Shown one piece after another: positions 26,174 to 32,821 of a stretch of DNA of 64,000 nucleotides. Numbering within the stretch: position 1 is the stretch's first letter; every line of letters begins with the position of its first letter. Origin of the DNA: Hippea jasoniae (GTDB lineage Bacteria; Campylobacterota_A; Desulfurellia; Desulfurellales; Hippeaceae); contig NZ_JQLX01000014.1 in NCBI RefSeq assembly GCF_000744435.1, positions 109,073 to 173,072 on the forward strand, read 5' to 3'. The position numbers and the translations under genes were made by a program. The notes below the pieces were generated by a model. It did no database searches. It saw nothing but the letters and a program-made list of their open reading frames with translations, and was not told where the DNA came from.

Positions 26174-26782
26174 TTACTTAATGTAATAAACCTTTGGTTT
26201 GCAACCCATATATTCACCAAGAGGTTTGGCTTTACCGCTGTTTACAAGCTGGGCTGCTTCACTATTTGGATCATCTAAATCGCCAAAAATTCTTGCATGT
26301 CCCACACATGTTGCAGAACATGAAGGCTCAATACCTTCTTCTAATCTATCAACGCAGAAGGTGCATTTATCAACATGAACCTGATGATGTCGTGCATCCT
26401 CACCAAAGTAGTATTCATCCTTTTCCAGGTCTTCTTTTTCGTATTCGTATCGTGCATCGTATGGGCATGCCTCAATGCAGTAGCCACAACCCAGACATAG
26501 ATCATAATCTATCAATACGATGCCGTCCTTGTTTATATAGGTTGCTCCTGTTGGACAAACCGAATGACAGGGTGGGTTTACACAATGCATACATATTGTA
26601 GGGAAAAATGTTTTCTTTACTTCAGGGAATTTTCCATCTTCTAATTCTGTGACTCGCGTTCTCCATTTCCCTTTAAAATCCTCAGCCCAGAACGGGGTTT
26701 GATTCCACTGGGAGCAAGCTGCCATACAGGCTCTGCACCCCAGGCAGGCTGTTACATCCATCACCATTCCATATCTGGCCAT
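26174..26782 (-). CDS. psrB: Four-cluster ferredoxin subunit of sulfur/polysulfide reductase
   Basis: Electron-transfer subunit, 202 residues, of the DmsB/PsrB family. Four cysteine groups for [4Fe-4S] clusters are visible: CLGCRACMAAC, CMHCVNPPCHSVCP, CLGCGYCIEACP and CTFCVDRLEEGIEPSCSATC. No signal peptide; it would be exported with the Tat-targeted A subunit. It lies 16 nt after psrA with a good ribosome site. Confidence 0.92.
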   Translation of the reverse strand: MARYGMVMDVTACLGCRACMAACSQWNQTPFWAEDFKGKWRTRVTELEDGKFPEVKKTFFPTICMHCVNPPCHSVCPTGATYINKDGIVLIDYDLCLGCGYCIEACPYDARYEYEKEDLEKDEYYFGEDARHHQVHVDKCTFCVDRLEEGIEPSCSATCVGHARIFGDLDDPNSEAAQLVNSGKAKPLGEYMGCKPKVYYIK

Positions 26783-26798
26783 TTTCTATCCTCCGATC

Positions 26799-29594
26799 TT
26801 ATATTTTTCTGACCTTTACTGTAAACTGACAGCTCAACGCTGCAGCAGTAACAGGCCCCAATCTATATGGAATTATTTTACCTAAATCTACACCTTTGCC
26901 TGATGCGTATGTGAGTCTTGGGTTGTCAAGACCAAAGTCGCTCATTGTGTAGATTGTATCTTCTCTAACCTGTTCAGTTATATGAACAAACGATGTTATT
27001 TTTTGACCTGAAACAGTGTTTTCTACCTCGATTTTGTCTCCCTCTTTTAAGCCTAATCTTACAGCGGCTTTAGGATGCATCCAGAAACCATAATTTTCTG
27101 CAGCATGCCTTGTAACAAGTGAATGTAGCAGAGGATTGTCTGCTGTTGTAAGGTATGTCATCTCAGGTACTTTTCCAAATGTGAAGAAGAATTCGTTTCC
27201 GGTTGGCTTGAAGTCTCTTGGAGCACCTTTTCTATATTCAAATGGAATAAATGTCAGTATTGGATGCCAGTGCGGATCTACTCCATATTCATGGTTGAAG
27301 TGTGCAAGTAGCGTTGAGTAAATCTCTACCCTTCCTGAGAAAGTTGGAACGGGCAGTTTATAGGGCATGCCAGCTTCTTCAAGCAGTTCTTCTTTTCTCT
27401 TTAGTATTAAAACGCCTTTTTCTTCCAACGTTTTTTCAAGTTGTTCGGGTGTCATGTGAAGTTTTTTACTTACAGAATGCAGGCCTGCATCTCTAAATGC
27501 TTTGTACATCGGTTTTTTGCCTTTCCATGCAAGTGCGAGTTCCTGCATTGTTTTTCCCATATCCCAGCCAGTAAACTGGCTTACAATCATTGCAGCAGAA
27601 CCATAGTCTCCACCGCGTTTGCCAGCCATTGCATTTGAGATCATGCAGAATACTTCATCACCACCCTTTGTATCACCGATCTGGCTGACACTTGGAAATC
27701 TCGTTCTCAATGCAAGATCCGTATTTGGACCATCAGCCCAGATACCGCTGTATTTCTCAAGATATGTTTTATCAGGTAAAATAACATCGGCAAATTTCGC
27801 CATATCGGATGGCAGGATCTCATTTACAACAAGTAGTTTGAGATTTGGATTGGTGAATGTTTTTACCCATGTTTGATATCCATAATAATCTTTTAGAGGA
27901 TTGGTTGAATAAACATAGGCAAACTTGATTTGATATGGTTTGCCGTTCCAGGAAAGTTTTCCTTCAACAGCTTCTTGAAATCCCGCGTTTGTAAACAATG
28001 AGAAAGGTATGCCTTTTTTACCCTGTTTTTTAAGATAATCGAAGTATGCGCGAGTGAAATGAGGATAATTTCTAAATAGAGGAAATTGGCCGGAATACAT
28101 CATACCCTCAAGTTTACCAATAACGCCCAATAAACCTGGAGCCATTGCCGTTGCCATCATTAAAGACATTGGATTGTTGAGTTTGCCAGACTTGTATGCT
28201 TCGTAAAATTTCTCAATGCCTTCTCTATCTTCTGCAGAATATAGCCAACCACCGTCTTTATCGATGCCACCAACAAGCACATTGATAATTGCAGCAGCTT
28301 TTCTTTGCTGGACAACATCTTCGTATCTTCCATCCATCCATCCGGGATGTACTGTTGCTGGTCTAATGGTGCCCAGCATGTATGCTGTTTCTTCTATATC
28401 TTTAGGATCAATACCACAGTATTTTGCAGCCCACTGGGGTGTTGCATGTCTAACTGTTTCCCAGAGATAATCAAAAGCTGTTTTTGCCGGTTTACCCTGG
28501 AATGTTAGTCCTTTGGGAGCAAATAGAGCTGGTTTTATAGGTCTGTTTCCTATGTTATCGTTTGTGAAGCCATCAACCTCAACAACCTGTTTTGAGATTT
28601 CATCATAAACATAGTATTTTTGAGCAAATGGAAGTTGATGTGGATCTGTATTTTGACCAAATGCCTCAACTGTGCCGTTTTCTTCAAAGATTAGGAAAGG
28701 AGCGTTTGTATGTCTGCGCAAGAATTCATCTTCATACCATTCATTTTTAATGATTAGTCTGATAACTGCCATCAAAAATGGCAGGTTTGATCCGGGTTTG
28801 ATGGGGATCCATTTGTCTGCTTTTGCTGCTGTTTCGCTGAGTCTCGGGTCAAGGGCTATTACCTTCATACCGTTTTTTCTACCCTTTGCAAATCTAACAG
28901 CTCTTGATGTTGAAATACCTGCAATAGCTGCATTGCTGCCCACGATGAGCATAACCTTTGTATTATCCATGTCTACTAATAGCTCGTCATGGGTTATCAT
29001 TGTACCAACTGTTACATCAGCACCTGCATGCTCTGACATGACGCACTGTTGCATTGGGGAACCTATAACATTGGGACTCCCGATTGATGCCATGAATGCA
29101 AAAACGCCAAGTTTTTCATAGGCACATGCTCTCTGACCTGCCAAAATAGCAAACTCATGAGGTTGAACATTGTTTTCCTGGATTTTTTTCTTTATGTATT
29201 CTTCAACCTCTTTCCATGTGGCTTTTCTAAATTTCCACTCGCCTCTTTTTGAGCCTTCAACCCTAATCAAAGGATATTTAATTCTGTCAGGGTTATAAAC
29301 CGTTCTGATACCAGCCTGACCCCTTGCACATATTCTACCCCTGTTTAGTGTTGATAGATTATTTCCGTCGATTTTCTGAGGTTTTTTAAAGTCACCATCA
29401 ACCCTTGTTCTTACCTTGATGTCGCATGCTGTTGAGCAGAAGCTACAGATGTTTGGGTAATACTTGATCGTGCCTTTGGGTTTTTTGTAGTGAGGGGTGT
29501 AGAGGCCGGCTTTTGCAGACGGTCTAAAAAAGAGCAGCCCACCACCAACCAGCGAAGAGAGTTTTAGAAAGTTCCTTCTATTCAACGAGATCAT
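26799..29594 (-). CDS. psrA: Molybdopterin catalytic subunit, polysulfide/sulfur/thiosulfate reductase type
   Basis: Mo/W-bis-MGD oxidoreductase of 931 residues. A twin-arginine signal (NRRNFLKL) exports it. An N-terminal [4Fe-4S] site is CSFCSTAC with a fourth Cys in RICARGQAG. A Cys in the PMQQCVMSEHAG segment is placed where DMSO-reductase family enzymes have their metal ligand. It is longer than Wolinella PsrA (about 765), closer in size to archaeal sulfur reductase SreA or tetrathionate/arsenate-type enzymes, so the true acceptor is uncertain. The NrfD-type partner and other sulfur genes favour sulfur, polysulfide or thiosulfate. Expressed from a strong promoter at 29674-29701. Confidence 0.85.
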   Translation of the reverse strand: MISLNRRNFLKLSSLVGGGLLFFRPSAKAGLYTPHYKKPKGTIKYYPNICSFCSTACDIKVRTRVDGDFKKPQKIDGNNLSTLNRGRICARGQAGIRTVYNPDRIKYPLIRVEGSKRGEWKFRKATWKEVEEYIKKKIQENNVQPHEFAILAGQRACAYEKLGVFAFMASIGSPNVIGSPMQQCVMSEHAGADVTVGTMITHDELLVDMDNTKVMLIVGSNAAIAGISTSRAVRFAKGRKNGMKVIALDPRLSETAAKADKWIPIKPGSNLPFLMAVIRLIIKNEWYEDEFLRRHTNAPFLIFEENGTVEAFGQNTDPHQLPFAQKYYVYDEISKQVVEVDGFTNDNIGNRPIKPALFAPKGLTFQGKPAKTAFDYLWETVRHATPQWAAKYCGIDPKDIEETAYMLGTIRPATVHPGWMDGRYEDVVQQRKAAAIINVLVGGIDKDGGWLYSAEDREGIEKFYEAYKSGKLNNPMSLMMATAMAPGLLGVIGKLEGMMYSGQFPLFRNYPHFTRAYFDYLKKQGKKGIPFSLFTNAGFQEAVEGKLSWNGKPYQIKFAYVYSTNPLKDYYGYQTWVKTFTNPNLKLLVVNEILPSDMAKFADVILPDKTYLEKYSGIWADGPNTDLALRTRFPSVSQIGDTKGGDEVFCMISNAMAGKRGGDYGSAAMIVSQFTGWDMGKTMQELALAWKGKKPMYKAFRDAGLHSVSKKLHMTPEQLEKTLEEKGVLILKRKEELLEEAGMPYKLPVPTFSGRVEIYSTLLAHFNHEYGVDPHWHPILTFIPFEYRKGAPRDFKPTGNEFFFTFGKVPEMTYLTTADNPLLHSLVTRHAAENYGFWMHPKAAVRLGLKEGDKIEVENTVSGQKITSFVHITEQVREDTIYTMSDFGLDNPRLTYASGKGVDLGKIIPYRLGPVTAAALSCQFTVKVRKI

Positions 29595-29673
29595 AGCTAA
29601 CCTCCGCTAAAGCCTAATAAATTAAAGTAAATAACCAAATCCTATTAACTTTTCTTCTTTTTCAATCTGCCTA

Positions 29674-29701
29674 ATTATATACTTGTTGAATTTAAAGTCA
29701 A
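29674..29701 (-). promoter_or_regulatory. Promoter of the psrABC operon
   Basis: Minus-strand TTGACT (29696-29701), 16-nt spacer, TATAAT (29674-29679), about 80 nt upstream of the psrA ATG. Confidence 0.82.
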
Positions 29702-30244
29702 GCTGGACAAAAAATAAACACAAAACCACGAACCGATAAGGAAAATTGACTTGCGTTTTTGATTGCTTAAAGACAAAAGAAATTTGAAGAATAGCAATAC
29801 TTAGAAAAAAGAACTATTTTTTACCTTTTCTACCTCAAAACCCACAATATTTCTCTTTTTCTTACTAAACTCCATACTGATAAGGTATATCTCATTAAAT
29901 CGACCTGTATATTTCAATGTTGATTTTTAAACAGCTGTTACTTGCCTGGCTTTTGGTCAGTCAAAAATTAAGAAAGAAGTTGATTTTAAAGCATCGATTT
30001 TAGTTAGCTACCAAAACCAGTAGGTTTTTTTATCTCAATACTCTGTTTATCTTTGTTCTTTTTTCTTGATAAAAAAGAACCAAAAAATAGGCTAAAACTA
30101 AATTTGCTAAAATTCTGCACAGATAGGCTAAAAATGATAAACTCGTTTCACTCAAACATATCATTTTCTTAACGCCTATCTGTTTGAATTTCTATACGCA
30201 AATTGAGTGATGCCTGAAAAATATAACACAATTATATAATCAAC
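29702..30244. other. Gene-free AT-rich region with hairpins and the left inverted repeat
   Basis: No convincing coding frame. It holds a perfect 10-bp hairpin GTTCTTTTTT/AAAAAAGAAC (30055-30064 with 30071-30080), and an imperfect palindrome 30120-30182 bounded by CAGATAGGC and GCCTATCTG. Part of the latter recurs inverted after the pilin genes. The first 300 bases show nothing else recognisable. Confidence 0.7.
30127..30191 (+). repeat. Left copy of 65-nt inverted repeat flanking the pilin pair
   Basis: Reverse complement matches 31538-31602 at 61 of 65 positions by direct reading. It lies inside a longer palindromic region. Weaker similarity continues outward: the flank has a GGTTCTTTTTTATCAAGAA-like stretch in the same orientation as the right copy's flank. 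Confidence 0.88.
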
Positions 30245-30272
30245 TTGACATTTTGCTGTTTTGTGGTATAAA
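30245..30272 (+). promoter_or_regulatory. Promoter of the pilin-like genes
   Basis: TTGACA (30245-30250), 16-nt spacer, TATAAA (30267-30272). It leaves an unusually long leader of about 125 nt before the first pilin ATG, containing an additional GGGGAGGTGAG ribosome-site-like stretch at about 30299-30309 with no useful ORF. Confidence 0.78.
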
Positions 30273-30402
30273 TTAAATTAGATGTAATTTAAAAAAAGGG
30301 GAGGTGAGAAAAGAATAAATACAATTTTAAGTCAAAAGGTTGGCATTTGTGGAGGGTTTTGTAGTGTTTGAGTTTAACAAAAAAAGAAAAAAGGAGGTTT
30401 AA

Positions 30403-30951
30403 ATGGTTAGTCAGATGAGAGAAAAGGTGAAGGAGCAAAAGGGTTTTACACTCATTGAGCTGCTTGTGGTAATTGCAATTATTGCAATTTTAGCAGCCAT
30501 AGCAATTCCGCAGTACAACAAATACAGGGCAAATGCAATGTTGAGTAATGTGCAAGAGTTTACTAAATCTATAGCAACTCAAGCAGTTTCATTGGCTACT
30601 ACAGCAGGTCAAAATCCAAGTTGTTCAAGTGCAACTATGTTTGTAGTAAAATACAGTAACAATTATCTAGAGGCCTATACATATGATGGCACAAATGAAG
30701 GTTCTACTGTCTGTGATAAAGTTAATATTAAAAAACCAGGTTGGGCAGATGAAATAGTATTAAATGACGGCAGTAGTGATGGTCGAGTCATCTTGAAAAT
30801 TGACAATGGAACAACAGTGAATATAGAGGATTACGTGGGTGTAAAATCTAATTACGATATGGGAGGATATAAGTTTGGATGCAAAATATCAGGAACAGTT
30901 GGTAACATAGAAGATTTTGATAATTCCACTTATTTATGCCACATTAAATGA
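30403..30951 (+). CDS. Type IV pilin-like protein (major pilin/pseudopilin candidate)
   Basis: 182-residue class III-signal protein. A short charged leader of 14 residues ends in Gly before FTLIELLVVIAIIAILAAIA, with Glu5 of the mature protein, so it should be cleaved and methylated by a prepilin peptidase (not in this window). The hydrophobic helix leads into PQYNKYRANA. The globular part has four Cys. A strong AAGGAGG site precedes the ATG. No pil assembly genes are adjacent, so it is an orphan pilin pair, possibly an adhesive or conductive filament or DNA-uptake minor pilin. Confidence 0.88.
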   Translation: MVSQMREKVKEQKGFTLIELLVVIAIIAILAAIAIPQYNKYRANAMLSNVQEFTKSIATQAVSLATTAGQNPSCSSATMFVVKYSNNYLEAYTYDGTNEGSTVCDKVNIKKPGWADEIVLNDGSSDGRVILKIDNGTTVNIEDYVGVKSNYDMGGYKFGCKISGTVGNIEDFDNSTYLCHIK

Positions 30952-31457
30952 AAATTGCATGTAGTAACGGTATAACACTTATAGAGCTTCTTGTTGTTAT
31001 AGCGATAATGGCCATTCTGGCCATTATCGCTATTCCCCAATACAACAAATATAGAGCAAACGCAGCATATACAAAAATTCAAACAAATCTTAATACAGCT
31101 AAAACATGGGCTGAAAACATAGTGGCAGATGAGGAAAAGTTTCCAAATGGTGTATGTGATGCAACAGGTTACTCTGGCACTGGTTCTATAAAATGCTCAT
31201 ATTCACCAGATAACGATACAATTTCAATTGATGCAAACGGCGATTTGAAGGTTGATATTCCGCTGAAAATTACATTTGAGAGAGATAATGGAACCTGTGG
31301 AAAAATTATTGTGTTTTGTCCAAAAAACAGATGTTCTGGTTTAATGAATCACAACAACAGCAACGGAGCAACTATTTGTACAAATACCTGCGATAACCCT
31401 GAAGTTATAAAGGAAGATACAAATATTCACGGCGTTATAAACGGGGGTTGTTCTTAA
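30948..31457 (+). CDS. Second type IV pilin-like protein, cysteine-rich
   Basis: 169 residues. The leader is only 8 residues and ends in Gly before ITLIELLVVIAIMAILAIIA; Glu5 is conserved, and PQYNKYRANAAY follows as in its neighbour, indicating tandem duplication. The C-terminal half is rich in Cys (about nine, including GTCGK, FCPKNRC and CTNTCDN), far more than the first pilin, suggesting several disulfides. It overlaps the upstream gene by 4 nt (ATGA). The DNA encoding the hydrophobic helix contains a perfect 15-bp inverted repeat. Confidence 0.86.
   Translation: MKIACSNGITLIELLVVIAIMAILAIIAIPQYNKYRANAAYTKIQTNLNTAKTWAENIVADEEKFPNGVCDATGYSGTGSIKCSYSPDNDTISIDANGDLKVDIPLKITFERDNGTCGKIIVFCPKNRCSGLMNHNNSNGATICTNTCDNPEVIKEDTNIHGVINGGCS
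30999..31033. repeat. Perfect 15-bp inverted repeat inside the second pilin gene
   Basis: Arms ATAGCGATAATGGCC (30999-31013) and GGCCATTATCGCTAT (31019-31033) with a 5-nt loop ATTCT. It encodes the hydrophobic helix and would form a stable mRNA hairpin about 50 nt into the gene. Confidence 0.9.
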
Positions 31458-31537
31458 AAATAGATGATTAAATTCTGCATTTTATTTTAACATACCTATA
31501 ATTTTAATATTTCCAAGTCTCACTCAACTGCTCCTAA

Positions 31538-31602
31538 AAATTCAAGCAGATAGGCGTTAAGAAAATGATATGTTTGAGTTAAACGAGCTTATCGTTTTTA
31601 GC
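31538..31602 (-). repeat. Right copy of 65-nt inverted repeat flanking the pilin pair
   Basis: Inverted relative to 30127-30191, 61/65 identical. The outward flank (to about 31640) resembles the left flank but lacks roughly 35 nt that lie between two TTTTAGCC-like words there. It sits in the 248-nt gap after the second pilin gene, which holds nothing else recognisable. Confidence 0.88.
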
Positions 31603-31705
31603 TTATTTTTTTATTCTTTTTTACCAAGAACAAAGCAGAGAAACACCCAACACCATCCTGCTTAACATGGCAAAACTATTGCGTTTTCTACCCGTTTAAA
31701 CTACA

Positions 31706-32017
31706 ATGGAAAAAATGCGGACAAAAGAAGACAAAGCTCAAAAATATATTAAAAGAATTGCGGAGATTATAAAGAGTTATAATCCCGACAAAATTATACT
31801 TTTTGGATCAAGGGCAAAGGGATACAATAGAAAAAACTCAGACATAGATATTGCTGTTGATTTAAAGCTAAATTTTAGAGAAAAAAGGAAGTTAAAAGAA
31901 CAGATTGATAAGGCAAGTGGGTTATACGATATTGATTTAGTTTTTCTAACAGATATTAATGAGGATTTTAAAAACATTATTCTAAAGGAGGGCAGGGTGT
32001 TATATGAAAAAAAGTGA
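31706..32017 (+). CDS. mntA: MNT-domain nucleotidyltransferase antitoxin (MntA-like)
   Basis: 103-residue minimal nucleotidyltransferase. The motif GSRAKGYNRKNSDID matches GS-x10-D-x-D, with the metal Asp at about residues 46 and 48. In type VII toxin-antitoxin systems MntA adds AMP to the partner HEPN toxin and silences it. An ATG at 31715 is an alternative start. It overlaps the toxin gene by 14 nt, the usual coupled order for HI0073/HI0074-like pairs. Confidence 0.88.
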   Translation: MEKMRTKEDKAQKYIKRIAEIIKSYNPDKIILFGSRAKGYNRKNSDIDIAVDLKLNFREKRKLKEQIDKASGLYDIDLVFLTDINEDFKNIILKEGRVLYEKK

Positions 32018-32387
32018 GGTTTTGCTAAAAATAAATACATTTGAAAAAGCCTTAAATAGACTAAAAGAGGCTGTGAACCATGCAAAAGATGATCTTGATA
32101 AAGATGGCGTTATCCAGAGATTTGAGTTTACCACAGAGCTGCTATGGAAAACATTAAAAACTATGTTGCAATTTCAGGGCATCGATTGTTATTCACCAAG
32201 AAATTGCATAAAGGAAGCTTTCAAAGCAAACATAATAGACGATGATGAAATAATCCTTGATATATTAGAAGATAGAAACCTTAGCTCTCATTTATATGAT
32301 CAGAGGCTGAGTGAAGAAATTTTTCAAAGGATTAAAGATATATATGTTAGTTTTTTAGATAATCTGAATTTATCAGAGAAAGTTTAG
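32004..32387 (+). CDS. hepT: HEPN-domain toxin (HepT-like)
   Basis: 127-residue all-helical HEPN protein. The catalytic RNase motif R-x4-H-x-Y is intact as RNLSSHLY (Arg91, His96, Tyr98). The Tyr is the residue AMPylated by MntA in characterised systems. Family members cleave RNA, in one case tRNA. The gene lies between the pilin cassette and the trp leader, in the accessory part of the window, consistent with a mobile stabilisation module. Confidence 0.88.
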   Translation: MKKSEVLLKINTFEKALNRLKEAVNHAKDDLDKDGVIQRFEFTTELLWKTLKTMLQFQGIDCYSPRNCIKEAFKANIIDDDEIILDILEDRNLSSHLYDQRLSEEIFQRIKDIYVSFLDNLNLSEKV

Positions 32388-32396
32388 CAAATTTAG

Positions 32397-32425
32397 TGGG
32401 ACTGTCCCCTAAACTGTGTAAATTC
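32397..32425. mobile_element. Possible insertion-sequence end remnant
   Basis: The stretch starting GGGACTGTCCCC and continuing to AACTGTGTAAA resembles the terminal inverted repeats of some IS256-family elements. No transposase reading frame is recognisable in 32388-32596, so this would be a relic. Identification is from memory of IS ends and is weak. Confidence 0.3.
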
Positions 32426-32560
32426 TATCATGCAAGCCTCTCTTCAAATATAATAGATAGTTAACCATCTAATTCAGTAGTTTCTGATTTGAGATCTGCC
32501 GCAGCCATATACTCAATCAGGAAAAAGCTATAGACTTAAACAGAAAAAAGGTTGGTATTC

Positions 32561-32589
32561 TTGACTTCTGCAAAATTATTTGATAATAA
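32561..32589 (+). promoter_or_regulatory. Promoter of the trp operon
   Basis: TTGACT (32561-32566) followed by either GATAAT (32582-32587, 15-nt spacer) or TAATAA (32584-32589, 17-nt spacer). A start 6-8 nt downstream would fall at or a few bases before the trpL ATG at 32597. Confidence 0.6.
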
Positions 32590-32596
32590 AGACACG

Positions 32597-32665
32597 ATGA
32601 GTCAAAGAGCTGGTTTGAATGTTGTTATAGAACGCAATAGCTGGTGGTGGGGTAGCATGAGGTAG
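32597..32665 (+). CDS. trpL: trp leader peptide with three consecutive Trp codons
   Basis: 22-codon reading frame, MSQRAGLNVVIERNSWWWGSMR, ending in TAG. Three tandem TGG codons (32642-32650) lie just upstream of a chain of alternative hairpins and the trpE gene. This is the hallmark of ribosome-mediated attenuation: Trp-tRNA shortage stalls the ribosome on the Trp codons. There is no Shine-Dalgarno before the ATG, and the promoter is so close that the message may be leaderless. Too short to be found by ordinary gene callers. Confidence 0.8.
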   Translation: MSQRAGLNVVIERNSWWWGSMR

Positions 32666-32671
32666 CTACCC
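32650..32671 (+). promoter_or_regulatory. Pause hairpin of the trp attenuator
   Basis: GGGTAGC (32650-32656) pairs with GCTACCC (32665-32671), overlapping the end of trpL. A ribosome stalled at the Trp codons would open it and free CCTGCCT (32670-32676) to pair with AGGCAGG (32734-32740) in the first terminator. Confidence 0.6.
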
Positions 32672-32687
32672 TGCCTTTGTATTTTTG

Positions 32688-32750
32688 GCCGTCTGTTTGA
32701 AGGTCGGTTGGCGGGGTGGCCAGCAGATCCTTCAGGCAGGCGGCTTTTTT
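32688..32750 (+). terminator. trp attenuator terminator 1
   Basis: 16-bp stem (32688-32703 with 32729-32744, three G-U pairs) followed by six T. It lies between trpL and a second, similar terminator. Confidence 0.82.
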
Positions 32751-32758
32751 ATTTGGCT

Positions 32759-32806
32759 AAGCCGTCTTCGGGTGGACCTGCTGGCTGCCTGAAGGCGGCT
32801 TTTTTG
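32759..32806 (+). terminator. trp attenuator terminator 2
   Basis: 14-bp stem AAGCCGTCTTCGGG/CCTGAAGGCGGCTT (32759-32772 with 32788-32801, G-U pairs included) followed by a T-run, 16 nt before the trpE ATG. An alternative perfect 11-bp helix, 32729-32739 with 32785-32795, would break both terminators at once. Confidence 0.82.
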
Positions 32807-32821
32807 TTTTGGGAGGTGTTT

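Noticed and set aside
29702..30050. Coding sequence in the gap between psrA and the pilin repeat
   Set aside because: All frames are broken by frequent stops and no ribosome site precedes any start.
32708..32821. In-frame N-terminal extension of trpE
   Set aside because: The extension translates the attenuator hairpins. GGGAGGTG before ATG 32822 and the homologous protein start exclude it.
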